Shown: positions 1 to 10,940, counted from the first letter of the stretch. The stretch: 64,000 nt of DNA from Aristolochia californica (GCA_029961685.1 JARWKL010000007.1:10687406-10751405), one strand, 5' to 3'. Notes: generated by a model from the letters alone, not told the origin. Numbers and translations: made by a program.

Positions 1-1873
1 TTGCAAAACCTGATATATAAAAACTAGAAAGAGTTTACAATCCCTAAAAGTTATAGACACTTTTTGGAATTATCTCCCTCTTCATTTGTGTGCTTCCATT
101 TTAGATGTATACTTTTTACTTAAATCAAAACTTGAGTTTTAACTTTTCCGTTTATCTCTTGTCAACAAAAAAAACAAAGCAAACAGATCACAACAAAATG
201 AAAATTTTAGAGTTTATGTATGCAAAAAATTTAGAACAACAACAAATGTAAGTAAATTAAATTTATTCACACACCACAGATATACACAAAAGTTTTGATA
301 TCCAAGTTTGGGAAATTCCACAAGTTCAACCCTGATAACTTGGAATTTTATAAGAAAGAGATTTCTAATTGATCCTGCACATGTTTTAAATGTGGATATG
401 CATGCTTGAAACATGTTAAAGATGCAAATGACCTACGGATCCAAACCTCATCAAATTCTCAAGTTTGGGAACGGTGGGTTATTTACCCGAGCCAAACAAG
501 CCATTATTTTGCCAATTTAAAAAAAAGCTGACCTAACAATCATAGATGATTGTAAAGTCATTTAACGACAAATCATGCGTAACGGGCTTTATTTTTTTAA
601 GAAATGACTTATGGATAGGGAGTCAACACTCAGTTAAAAATTCCCTTGCCTCCCCCTTTGTTTCCTGATGATTGCAAATCCTGATATATAAAACTAGAAA
701 GAGTTTACAAACCCTAAAAGTTACAGACACTTTTTGGAATTATCTCTCTCTACATTTGTGTGCTTTCATTTTAGATGTTTACGTTTTCCTTAAATCAAAA
801 CTTGAGTTTTCACTTTTCCCTTAATCTCTCGTCACCAAAAAAGATAAGATCACAAAAAAATGAAAATTATAGAGTTTATGTATGCAAAATATTTAGAACT
901 ACAACAAATGTGAGCAAAAAAAATTTTATTCACAAACCACAAATGAGCACAAATGTTTTGATATCCAAGTTTGGGAAATTCTAGTAGTTCAACCCTGATT
1001 GCTTGAAATTTTATAAGAAAGAGATTTCTAATTGAGCCTGCACATGTTTTAAATTTGGATATGCATGTTTGAAACATGTTAAAGATGCAGTTGACCTACG
1101 GATCCAAACCTCATTAAATTCTCAAGTTTGGGTGTGGTGGGATATTTACCTAAGCCAAACAAGCGACTATTTTGCTGTTTTACCAAACAACTGACCTAAC
1201 AGATGATTGTAAAGTGATTTATCTGTCAATCAAGCGTAACGGGCTATATTTTTGTAAGAAATAACTTATGGATTGGGAGTCAACACTCACCTAAAAATTC
1301 CCTAGCCTCCCCCTTTGTTTTTCGTTGATTGCAAAACTGGATATATAAAAACTAGAAAGAGTTTACAATCCCTAAAAGTTACAGACACTGTTTGGAATTA
1401 TCTCTCTCTACATTTGTGCGCTTCCATTTTAGATGTATACTTTTTCCTTAAATCAAAACTTGAGTTTTCACTTTTCCCTTTATCTCTCGTTAACAAAAAG
1501 ATGAGATCACAACAAAATGAAAATTTTAGAGTTAATGTAGGCAAAAAATTTAGAACTACAACAAATGTAAGTGAAGAAAATTTATTCACACACCACAAAT
1601 AAAAACACAAAAGTTTTGATATCCACGTTTGTGAAATTCTACTAGTTCAACCCTGATAGCTTGGAATTTTATAAGAAAGAGATTTCTAATTGATCCTGCA
1701 CATGTTTTAAATGTGGATATGCATGCTTGAAACATGTTAAAGATGCAGATGACCTACGGATCCAAACCTCATTAAATTCTCATTTTTGGGTGCGGTGGGA
1801 TATGTACCCGAGCCAAACAAGCCATTATTTTGCCCATTTTCAAAAAAGTTGACCTAACAATCACAGGTGATTC
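1..1873 (-). repeat. Satellite array, inverted arm (about 3 monomers)
   Basis: These are tandem monomers of about 660 bp reading as the reverse complement of the rest of the array. The landmark GCATGCTTGAAACAT-type segment recurs near 400, 1062 and 1721, giving a spacing of about 660. The monomers look intermediate between the two subfamilies seen later. They carry the B-like form of the GATTTAAGG segment, two of the three have the A-like GATCTTATC segment, and the first (about 150-180) has the B-like CTGTTTGC insertion. A short deletion lies near 1199 (GACCTAACAGATGATTG), where part of the near-palindrome is lost. No gene is visible. Confidence 0.93.
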
Positions 1874-1897
1874 CAAAATAATGGCTTGTTTGGCTCG
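1809..1897. repeat. Inversion junction (head-to-head satellite arms)
   Basis: The 24-bp segment at 1809-1832 (CGAGCCAAACAAGCCATTAT then TTTG) is the exact reverse complement of 1874-1897, separated by 41 bp at 1833-1873. Left of this point the array runs on the minus strand and right of it on the plus strand. The spacer is ordinary monomer sequence from the left arm, so the breakpoint is inside satellite DNA, at about 1870-1873, with no foreign sequence between the arms. The two arms continue as long inverted repeats well beyond these 24 bp, at ordinary monomer-level similarity. Confidence 0.9.
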
Positions 1898-2479
1898 TGT
1901 AAATATCCGACCGCACCCAAACTTCAGAATTTAATGAGGTTTGGATCCGTGGGTCATCTGCATCTTTAACATGTTTCAAGCATGCATATCCACATTTAAA
2001 CATGTGCAGGATCAATTAGAAATCTCTTTCTTAAAAAATTTAAAGCTATCACGGTTGAACTAGTGGAAATTCCAAAACATGTACATATGTGGTGTGTGAA
2101 TAAATTTTCGTTGCTAACATTTGTTGTTGTTCTAATTTTTTTGCAAACATAAACTCTAAAATTTTTATTTTGTTGTGATCTTTTTTTTTTTTTGTTGACG
2201 AGAGATAAAAGGAAAAGTGAATACACAAGTTTTTATTCTTAAGGAAAAAGTATACATCTAAAATGGAAGCACACAAATGTAGAAAGAGATAATTCAAAAA
2301 AGTGTCTGTAACTTTTAGGGATTGTAAACTCTTTCTAGTTTTTATATATCAGGTTATGCAATCATCAGGAAACAAAGGGGGAGGCGGGGGAATTTTTAGC
2401 TGAGTGTTGACTCCTAATCCATAAGTCATTTCGTACAAAATTATAGCCTGTTACGCATGATTGACCGATAAATCACTTT

Positions 2480-2497
2480 ACAATCATCTATGATTGT
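2480..2497. repeat. 18-bp near-palindrome of the monomer (representative copy)
   Basis: ACAATCATCTATGATTGT has perfect 8-bp arms, ACAATCAT and ATGATTGT, around a 2-bp CT centre. The same box appears once per monomer throughout the array, often intact (for example around 3655, 13543, 22450 and 37460). Variant copies usually differ by one or two bases. It may be a protein-binding site or simply inherited dyad symmetry. No function is demonstrated. Confidence 0.85.
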
Positions 2498-5400
2498 TAC
2501 GTCAGTTTTTGTTGTAAATGGACAAAATACTGGCTTGTTTGGCTCGAGTAAATATCCCACCGCACCCAAACTTGAGAATTTAATGAGGTTTGGATCCATA
2601 GGTCATCTGCATCTTTAACATGTTCAAGCATGCATATCCTCATTTAAAACATGTGAAGGGTCAATAAGAAATCTCTTTCTTATAAAATTTCAAGCTATCA
2701 GGGTTGAACTAGTGGAATTTCCCAAAATTTCAAGCATACTCAACTTTTGATTTTTAAGGAAAAAGTTTACATCTAAAATGGAAGCGCACAATTGTAGAGA
2801 GAGATAATTCTAAAATGTGTCTGTAACTTTTAGGGATTGTAAACTCTTTCAAGTTTTTATATATCAGGTTTTGCAATCGTTGGGAATGAAAGAGGTTGGC
2901 GGGGAAATTTGTAGCTGAGTGTTGACACCCCATCCATAAGCCATTTCTTACAAATATATAGCTCATTACGCATGATTGACCGATAAATCACTTTACAATC
3001 ATCTATGATTGTTAGGTCAGTTTTTTGTAAATGGGCAAAATAATGGCTTGTTTGGCTCGGGTAAGTATCCCACTGCACCCAAACTTGAGAATTTAATGAG
3101 GTTTGGATCTGTACGTCAACTCCATCTTTAACATGTTTCAAGCATGCATATCCACATTTAAAACTTATACAGGATCAATTAGAAATCTCTATCTTATACA
3201 CTTGAAAGTTATCAGGGTTAAACTAGTGGAAATTCCCAAACTTAGATATCAAAAATTTTGTGTTCATTTGTGGTGTGTGAATAAATTTTCTTTGCTTACA
3301 TTTGTTGTTGTTCTAAATTTTTTGCATACATAAACTCTAAAATTTTCATTTTGTTGTGATCTTATCTTTTTTGTTGACAACAGATAAAGGGAAAAGTGAA
3401 AACTTAAGTTTTGATTTTTAAGGAAAAAGTATACATCTAAAATGGAAGCGCACAAATGTAGAGAGAGATAATTCCAAAAAGTGCCTGTAACTTTTAAGGA
3501 TTGTAAACACTTCCTAGATTTTATATATCAGGTTTTTGCAATCGTCGGGAAACGAAGGGGGAGGTGGGGGAATTTTTATCTGAGTGTTGGCTCCTAATCC
3601 ATGAGTCATTTCTTACAAAAATATAGCCCATTACGCATGATTGACCGATTAATCACTTTACAATCATCTATGATTGTTACGTCAATATTTTTGTAAATGG
3701 GAAAAATATTGGCTTGTTTGGCTCGATAAATATCCCACCGCACCCAAACTTGAGAATTTAATGAGGTTTGGATCCGTAGGTCATCTGTATCTTTAACACA
3801 TTTCAAGCATGCATATCCACATTTAAAACATGTGTAGGATCAATTAGAAATCTCTTTCTTATAAAATTCCAATCTATTCGGGTTGAACTAATGGAATTTC
3901 CCAAACTTGGATATCAAAAATTTTGTGTTCATTTGTGTTGTGAGAATAAATTTTCTTTGCTTACGTTTGTTGTTGTTCTAAATTTTTTGCATTCATAAAC
4001 TCTAAATTTTTTATTTTGTGGTAATCTTATCTTGTTTTTGCCATGAGAGATAAAGGGAAAAGTGAAAACTCAAGTTTTTATTTTTAAGGAAAAAGTATAC
4101 ATCTAAAATGGAAGCTCTCAAATGTAGAGAGAGATAATTTCAAAAAGTGTATGTAACTTTTAGGGATTGCAAGCTCTTTCTAGTTTTTATATCAGGTTTT
4201 GCAATTGTCGGGAAACCAAGGGGGAGGCGGGGGAATTTTTAGCTGATTGTTGAATACCAATCAAGAAGTTATTTCTTACAAAAATATAGCTTTTTATGCA
4301 TGATTGATTGATAATTCACTTTAAAATCATCTATGATTGTTAGGTCAACGTTTTTGTAAATAGGCAAAATAATGGCTTGTTTGGCTCGGGTAAGTATCCC
4401 ATGGCACCCAAACTTGAGAATTTAATGAGGTTTGGATCCGTAGGTCGTCTACATCTTTCACATGTTTCAAGAATGCATATACATATTTAAAACATGTGCA
4501 TGATCAATTAGAAATCTATTTCATATAAAATTCCAAGCTATCGGGGTTGAACTAGTGGAGTTTCTTAAACTTGGATATTAAAACTTTTGTCTTCATTTGT
4601 GGTGTGTCAATAAATTTTCTTTGCTTACATTTGTTGTTGTTTTAAATTTTTTGCATACATGAACTCTAAAATTTTTATTTTTTTTTTATCTTAACTTTTT
4701 TGTTGACGAGTGATAAAGGGAATAGTGAAAACTCAAGTTTTAATTTTTAAGAAAAAAGTATACAGCTAAAATGGATGCGCAAAAAAGTAGAGAGAGATAA
4801 TTCCAAAAAGTGTCTGTAACTTTTAGGGATTTTAAACTCTTACTAGATTTTATATATATGGTATTGCAATCAACGGGAAACAAAAGAGGAGGCGGGGGAA
4901 ATTTTTAGCTATGTGTTGACTCCCAATCCGTAAGTCATTTCTTACAAAAATATAGCCCGTTAGGCATGATTGCCCGATAAATCACTTTACAATCAACTAT
5001 GATTTTTAGGTCAGCTTTTTTGTAAATGGCCAAAATAATGTCTTGTTTGGCTCGTGTGAATATCCCACCGCACCCAAACTTGAGAATTTGATGAGGCTTG
5101 GATCCGTGGGTCATCTGCATCTTTAACATGTTTCAAGCATGCATATCCACATTTAAAACTTGTGCATGTTCAATTAGAAATCTCTTTCTTATAAAAGTCA
5201 AAGATATTACGGTTGAACTAGTGGAAATTCCCAAACTTGGATATCAAAACTTTTGAGTTCATTTGTGGTGTGTGAATAAATTTTCTTTGCTCACTTTTGT
5301 TGTTGTTCTAAATTTTTTGCATACATAAACTCTAAAATTTTCATTTTGTTGTGATCTTATCTTTTTTGTTTACAAGAGATAAAGGGAAAAGTGAAAACTC

Positions 5401-6253
5401 AAGTTTTGATTTTTAAGGAAAAAGTATACATATAAAATGGAAGCACACAAATGTAGAGCGAGATAATTCCAAAAAGTGTCTGTAACTTTTAGGGATTGTA
5501 AACTCTTTCTAGTTTTATATATCAAGTATTCCAATCGTCAGGAAACTAAGGGGGAGGCGGGGGAATTTTTAGCTGAGTGTTGACTCCTAATCCATAAGTC
5601 ATTTCTTACAAAAATGTAGCCCGTTACGCATGATTGACTGATAAATCACTTTACAATCATCTATGATTGTTAGGTCAACTTTTTTGTAAATGGGCTTTTA
5701 TAATGGCTTGTTTGGCTCGGGTAAATATCCCACCACACCCAAACTTGAGAATATAATGAGGTTTGGATCCATAGGTCATCTGCTTCTTTAACTTGTTTCA
5801 AGCTTGCATATCCACATTTAAAACATGTGCAGGATCAAATAGAAATCTCTTTCTTATAAAATTCAAAGCTATTTGGGTTGAACTAGTGGAATTTCCCAAA
5901 CTTGGATATCCAAACTTTTGTGTTCATTTGTGGTCTATGAATAAATTTTTATTGCTTACATTTGTTGTTGTTCTAAATTTTTTGCATACGTAAACTCTAA
6001 AATTTTCATTTTGTTGTGATCTTATCTTTTTTGCTAACGAGAGATAAAGGGAAAAATGAAAACTCAAGTTTTGATTTTTAAGGAAAAAGTATACTTCTAA
6101 AATGGAAGTGTACAAATGTAGAGAGAGATAGTTCCGAAAAGTGTCTGTAACTTTTAGGGATTGTAAACTTTTTCTAGTTTTTATATATCAGGTTTTGTAA
6201 TTGTCGGGAAACAAAGGGGGAGGTGGGGGAATTTTTAGTTGAGTCTTGACTCC

Positions 6254-6258
6254 CAATC
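6254..6258. repeat. Target-site duplication, left copy (CAATC)
   Basis: CAATC immediately precedes the left LTR (TGTTAGG at 6259) and recurs immediately after the right LTR at 11482-11486. Joining the two flanks with one copy gives the normal satellite text GACTCCCAATCCATAAG. This confirms integrase-mediated insertion into one monomer. Confidence 0.95.
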
Positions 6259-6682
6259 TGTTAGGATCCTCACGAGCCATGGATCTTGTCACCCTCATCT
6301 CTTCTCTTCCTTCCATTACCTTGCTTGACGTTGAGATGGAATGAGGGAATGATGGATATTGAATTTTGGAGAGGAGAATTTCAGAAAGGAATTGGGGAAA
6401 AATGGGAGAGTGCTTGAAGGAGCTCTTGACCTATTTATCTAATTTACTCTAGCTAAAGTAGACTCAATTCATATCTCTCATTACCCTAGTCGTCCCCTTA
6501 AATAGGGTTGAGGACGCCCAAAACACTAAAGACCCCTTGGGTCAATGGTTCAAACCAATAAATGCTAAACCAACCCAAACCAAAGACAAAACCAAACCAA
6601 AAATAATTACATGGAAATTGAAAAACACATTCATTAATTCCTACACCTGTTGGTAACTCGTGATGCTATAGAGTCCATAACA
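6259..6682 (-). repeat. 3' LTR of the retrotransposon
   Basis: This 424-bp terminal repeat runs from TGTTAGGATCCTCACGAGCC to GATGCTATAGAGTCCATAACA on the plus strand. In element orientation it is therefore TGTTATGG...CCTAACA. It is longer than the right LTR mainly because of a GAGAGGAGAATTTCA-like segment near 6375. It lies after the chromodomain and polypurine tract, so it is the 3' LTR. Confidence 0.95.
6498..6504 (-). promoter_or_regulatory. Candidate TATA-like motif in the 3' LTR
   Basis: On the minus strand the sequence reads TATTTAA within CCCTATTTAAGGGGACG. The same motif is present in the right LTR at 11296-11302 and in the solo LTR at 24614-24620. A conserved TATA-like box inside an LTR is a reasonable U3 promoter candidate. 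No transcript start can be seen. Confidence 0.4.
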
Positions 6683-6694
6683 TCACCCCCTCCT
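6683..6694 (-). promoter_or_regulatory. Polypurine tract
   Basis: On the minus strand the sequence AGGAGGGGGTGA abuts the 3' LTR. A purine run directly upstream of the 3' LTR is the expected primer for plus-strand DNA synthesis. The position is exact. The run includes one T just before the final GA. Confidence 0.85.
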
Positions 6695-6875
6695 GGAGAA
6701 AGAGCTTGTCCTCAAGCTCGAACGAAGGATATAAGAGTCAAAATGCTGCTAACGACTCCCATGTGGTGTCACTGGGGTCGGCATCTGCCCATTGGACGAG
6801 AATTTCCCAATCACCTTGAATGTGGCGTGCTTCTACCATCTGAAGTGGAATAGAAAGGACTCTACCCTCATGTAG
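6683..6875 (-). pseudogene. Chromodomain remnant at the C-terminus of integrase
   Basis: Translated on the minus strand in the integrase frame, the segment reads ...MVEARHIQGDWEILVQWADA..., then DTTWESLAAF, a stop, and later YPSFELEDKLFLQEG. The W-x5-W aromatic spacing, TWE and the trailing LEDK motif match the group II chromodomain found at the end of chromovirus integrases, which binds histone marks and directs integration to heterochromatin. It is broken by TAA at 6876-6878, just before the domain, and TGA at 6738-6740, inside its end. The open frame continues to the polypurine tract. Confidence 0.85.
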
Positions 6876-8149
6876 TTAAGGCAGTGGAGTGTGTAGTAGG
6901 GGCGAGTCACCCTGGAAGGCCTTCAATTGGGAGACGTGAAATACATTATGGATCTTTGATTCCGCTGGTAGTTGCAAGAGGTATGCCACGGGCCCAATTT
7001 TGTCCAACACCTGAAATGGACCATAATATTTTGGAGACAGCTTATGGTGCTTGGATGCAGTCACGGACAACTGGCGGTAGTGTTGAAGCTTTAACCACAC
7101 ATAGTCTCCAGGGAAATAGGATACCTCCTGGTGCTTCTTATCATAATAGTGTTTCATAGAGTGCTGGGCCTCCTATAGATGAGTACATACCTCCGTGAGC
7201 ATAGCGTCTCTTTCAGCTAACGATTGGTCCAAAGTGACGACTTTGGATGCCCTAGGTTCATATGGTAACAGATGAGGTGGATCTCTGCCATAAACTACCC
7301 TGAAAGGTGTAGTTCCTAGTGCTGTGTGGTAAGATGTGTTATAGCAAAATTCTGTCCATGAAAGCCATTTCACCCACAGTCTAGGTGCGTTCCCCACAAA
7401 ACAACGAAGATACATTTCAATCATGTGATTGACGACCTTTGTTTGTCCGTCCGTTTGTGGATGATATGCAGATGAAAATGCCAATTGGGTGCCCTATAAT
7501 TTGAATAATTCCTTCCAAAAGATACTTGTAAAAATAGCATCCCTGTCACTGATAATGGATGAGTGACTTCCATGTAATCGGACAATGTTGTCCATAAATT
7601 ATTGAGCGACCTGAGCAGTAGTATATGGATGCGCCAAAGCAATGAAGTGACCATATTTTGAAAACCGATCAATGATGACAAATATCACAGATTCACCTGA
7701 TGAAACGGGAAGGCCAACAACGAAGTCCATGGAAATGTCGGACCAGATTTGAGACGGTAGTTGCAGAGGTTGCAGGAGGCTGGCCGGAATTAAAGATTCC
7801 GCCTTGTTTCGTTGACAAATCTGACAAATAGCTACATAATCAACAATTGTGCTCTTCATGCCCTTCCAGTAAAAGTCTCAACTGATTCAAAAATATGTTT
7901 TCTATTGACCCTCATGGGTGCTATCATGGATAGAGGACAGGATGGTGTGAAGAAGTGGGGACGTAGGATGCATAAAGATCCTGTTTTTGTAGAGTATGAG
8001 ACGATCCTGAATCGTCCAATGAGGAGCAGCTGTCCCCTGTTGAATATCCTGATATAATGACGTGAGATCCGGATATTGATGTACTTCCTCACGAATAGAA
8101 TCTAATACCAGTGAACGTGGGTGACTGATAGCATAAACTTGTGTGGCTG
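6876..8149 (-). pseudogene. Integrase remnant
   Basis: The order on the minus strand is an N-terminal zinc-binding segment with HDSTH and later CQICQRNK (HHCC type, about 7945-7800), then the catalytic core. The core begins near DFVVGLP (about 7730), continues with IISDRD (about 7540) and ends with the E of VVNHMIEMYL (about 7420), so all three DDE acidic residues are still encoded. The C-terminal GPY/F module reads [12 protein letters not shown]...YLLQLP, then [10 protein letters not shown] (about 7040-6930). In-frame stops lie at 7902-7904, 7887-7889, 7878-7880, 7599-7601, 7494-7496, 7173-7175 and 6876-6878, with no frameshift. Two TGA stops at 7887 and 7878 sit where chromoviruses usually have arginine and look like CGA-to-TGA changes. 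The protein cannot be made as one piece. Confidence 0.93.
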
Positions 8150-8573
8150 AATTATCCTGACGTGATAAAGCATCAGCCCCCAAATTCGAACTACCTGGCT
8201 TATAGTGAACCGTAAAATCGAAGCCCATGAGTTTAGTTAACCAATGCTGCTATGGGGATGTGTTGAGGCGCTGTTCAAGAAGATACTTGAGGCTGCAATG
8301 ATCTGTATGAATGAGAAATGATCGTCCCTAGAGATAAGGTTGCCAATGTTGGACAACCTTGGCTAACCCAATCAATTCCCTCTCATATGCAGCTAACTTA
8401 TGGTGGTGTTGTCCCAACTGACGGCTGAAATAAGCAATGGGATGTCCCAATTGTTGTAACACTGCCCCTATACCTCCCCCGGATGCATCACATTCCACCA
8501 CAAAGTCTCCCTCAAAATCTGGTAATTGTAGGACTGGCGCTAAGGCTAAGGCCTCCTTTAACAGGTGAAAGGC
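8120..8573 (-). pseudogene. RNase H remnant
   Basis: This continues the RT frame. Motifs include [18 protein letters not shown] (about 8515-8460) with the first catalytic aspartate, [10 protein letters not shown] with the glutamate, and FLIHTDHCSLKYLLEQR with the second aspartate. The domain closes with VHYKPGSSNLGADALSRQ. It would degrade the RNA template during reverse transcription. It is broken by stops at 8574-8576 (entry), 8328-8330 and 8250-8252, all TAG. Confidence 0.92.
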
Positions 8574-9598
8574 CTATTCCGCTGAAGAAGACCAGTGGAA
8601 GGCATGTTTTTTGAGAAGGTTGTTGAGTGGTGCTACTATCTGGCCATAAGATTGGATAAATTTTCTGTAATATCCCGCTAGGCCCAAAAATCCCCTTAAT
8701 GCTGTGATGGAGGTGAGAATTGGCCAATCTGTTACTGCTTGTATCTTGCTCTGGTCAACTTTCACGCCCACAGCTGATATGACGTGGCCCAAATATGCCA
8801 CCTCAGAGGTACCCATAGAACATTTTGATTTGTTCAAAACCAAATGATGAGAGTGTAGAATGGTAAATACCTGATGGAGGTGGTGGAGATGTTCTTCCCA
8901 ATTTTTGCTCTAGACCAGAATGTCATAAAAAAAACTAACACATAGTTGCGCAGAAGTGATGAAAATACCTCATTCATGAGGGCCTGAAAGGTGGAGGGTG
9001 CATTGGAGAGACCGAAGGGCATGACGAGGAACTCGAAATGACCGTGATGTGTGCAAAACACAGTCTTCTCCACATCCGTCGGGTGAACTCTTATTTGATG
9101 ATAGCCCGATTTCAAATATAATTTGGTAAAAATTGTAGCACCATGTAACTCATCCAGCAACTCGTCCACGACTGGAATGGGGAACTTGTCTTTAATTGTT
9201 TGCAAGTTGAGTTGCCTCTAGTCGACACAAAATCTCCATGATTTATCCTTTTTACGTACAAGTAACACTGGTGAGGAAAAAGGAGATCGACTGGGCTGGA
9301 TCACACCCTGAGCGAGCATATGCATGCACTGTCATTCTATTTCATCTTTCTGTATATGCAGGTAATGATAAGACCGCACCACTATTGGATCAGTTCCCAA
9401 CTTTAAACGAATGCGGTGATCGCAGTGACACACTGGTGGTAGACCCGTAGGGTCATTAAATAAATTCACAAATGTTGTAAGTAAAGGAGCTAACTGACCA
9501 TCACCATTGTGCTGAAGCTGTAAAGTTTGAAGTGCATTAGGTACCTGTGCCACAATACCTTGTAATGTAATCTGACCCTGTGGTGCTGTAAATGTCAT
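8574..9598 (-). pseudogene. Reverse transcriptase remnant
   Basis: The first part lies in one frame (9598 down to about 8935) and includes [64 protein letters not shown], and then [19 protein letters not shown]. These are canonical Ty3/gypsy RT motifs. The frame is lost in a run of eight A (plus strand 8927-8934), exactly at the catalytic DD motif. Sequence then continues in another frame through CSMGTSEVAYLGHVIS and GFLGLAGYYRKFI (thumb and connection). Stops are TGA at 9332-9334, TAG at 9218-9220 and TAG at 8910-8912. Overall RT is recognisable end to end but inactive. Confidence 0.94.
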
Positions 9599-9880
9599 AG
9601 TCCGAGCCCGAAAGTCCCATAATATAGGTCCTAATAACTGGAGCTATTGACCCCGAGCACCAAATCAAATCCACCCAAGGGAATGACTAGTAAATCTGCC
9701 TGAAATGAATGTCCCTCAATGGTGAAAGGGGTGTTTGCACATAACCCCACACTTGAAATTTTAGCCCCATTGGCCACTGAAACTGAGAGTCCCCTTTGTT
9801 TTTGAATTTCCAATCCCAATTGTTGCGCGCTGGTTCACTGATAAAATTACGTGTGCTGCCAGAATCAACTAAAGCAAGTA
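9599..9880 (-). pseudogene. Retropepsin-like protease remnant
   Basis: The active-site motif LALVDSGSTRNFIS, with the D-S-G triad at 9866-9858, is in frame with gag (residues about 359-361 of that frame). A frameshift near 9825-9835 moves the downstream half into a second frame, which reads GLEIQKQRGLSVSVANGAKI and later PLGGFDLVLG. A second frameshift at about 9645-9652 and a TAG at 9644-9646 then move the reading into the RT frame. This is an aspartic protease that would have processed the polyprotein. It is split three ways. Confidence 0.88.
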
Positions 9881-10940
9881 GCATGAGATGATGTAAGTTG
9901 GCCTTTACCTGCATGGTATTAGAACTACGCAGGCCATGCATGGCATGGAGGGAGAGCTCTGGTTCTTGCTGTACCTCTTCAACAAATTCATTTTCAGGAA
10001 GCTCTTCTGAATCTTCTTCCAACAGTTCAATACTGAATAAGCGTTTACAGGTATGTCCTGGCAGGAATTGTTCATCACTATTAAAACATAGGCCCTTTGC
10101 CTTTCTAGCTTCCATTTCCTGTTTAGTCAATAATTTATGTGGCATAGTGTGTGGAGGCACACTGGTAGACTGATCTGCTCGGTTAGGGGCAGAGGACCCA
10201 AAACGTGGACCAAATGCAGTACCCTGTATTTTGTTGTTCCAAAATGGTTTTTGGTGTAAAGACTCTTTTAGAACTCTCTGTTTGTGTTCCACAACTCTGG
10301 CATAATTCATTGCTGAGTCCAAATCTGTCGGACCAAGTAATTCCACTTCCAATCTAACCACCTCTGTCAATCTAGCATTAAAAATATGAACATGTAGGTG
10401 AGGAGGAACAAATTCACTGGCTCGGGCCAACCTTTCTTGGAACATTTTTTGGTAAACTTCTAAGGTGCCTGTCTGTTTATAGTTGATCAATTCCCCCACT
10501 GGGTTGCTGCTAGCTGGAGGTCCAAACCTCAACTGGCAAGCATGTTTAAAGTGCAGCCAATCCTGAATGGAATGGACATTTCGGTAGTGATGGAACCACA
10601 TGAGCGCTTCATCGAGCAGGTGGTAGGTGGCCAAAGTAACCTTGTCCATTTCCACCGTTCGTTGATGATAGAAGAATTGTTCACATTTCATGAACCACAG
10701 TAAAGGATCTTTAGAGCCATCATATGTAGGAAAGTTAAGTTTAAAGTACCTTGGAACTGTGGATGGTCCTTGTGCGTGAGTAGCCATGGGAGCCATTGGT
10801 TGGCGCAGGGGTGGATTTGGTGGTGGCGTGAATTGTTGGTGAGGTACTGGTTGTGGTTGAAAATTGGTGGCTGGTGGTGGCGTTGGTGCTTGAAGTGCAG
10901 CAAGTTGTCGGATGACTGTTTGGAGAGATGATTCCAGCAT
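9832..10940 (-). pseudogene. Gag remnant (capsid and zinc-knuckle region)
   Basis: One long open frame of 417 codons starts at the ATG at 10940, about 370 of which are genuine gag/protease sequence before the frameshift. It has an N-terminal glutamine-rich helical stretch (LQTVIRQLAALQ), a proline-rich linker, and a capsid-like core with KLNFPTYDGSKDPLLW, DEALMWFHHYRN and QTGTLEVYQKMFQERLA. A degenerate zinc knuckle follows at residues 285-298 (C285, S288, H296, C298). The second cysteine is serine, so metal binding is probably lost. An acidic segment then leads into the protease. The same frame continues upstream of the ATG (LQGTEIYHINNTLH) to a TAA at 11004-11006, so the original start may have been further upstream. 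Confidence 0.92.

Larger units (their letters stand above)
1874..6258 (+). repeat. Satellite array, subfamily A, left of the retrotransposon
   Basis: These are forward-oriented monomers of about 665 bp. The landmark ATGTTTCAAGCATGC occurs near 1971, 2620, 3133, 3799, 4462, 5128 and 5793. Diagnostic A features are GTGATCTTATCTTTTTTG without the CTGTTTGCC insertion, GATTTTTAAGG, AAATGGAAGCGCACAAATG, and a GGGAAACAAAGG-type start of the G-rich box. One monomer is short by about 150 bp (spacing 2620 to 3133) because CCCAAAATTTC at about 2730 jumps directly to CAACTTTTGATTTTTAAGG. Ordered landmarks of a full unit are: ACAATCATCTATGATTGT; GGCTTGTTTGGCTCGGG; CACCCAAACTTGAGAATTTA; GGATCCATAGGTCATCTGCA; ATGTTTCAAGCATGC; GGATCAATTAGAAATCTC; TTGGATATCAAAAC; TTCATTTGTGGTGTGTGAAT; GAGAGATAAAGGGAAAAGTG; AAGTATACATCTAAAATGG; GTGTCTGTAACTTTTAGGGA; TTTTATATATCAGGTTTTGC; the G-rich box; TTGACTCCCAATCCATAAG. 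No gene is visible. Confidence 0.95.

Noticed and set aside
6650..7159. Plus-strand open frames over the retroelement (6650-6853, 6884-7159), and also 9238-9450 and 9898-10173
   Set aside because: They are antisense shadows of the chromodomain, integrase, RT and gag reading frames.
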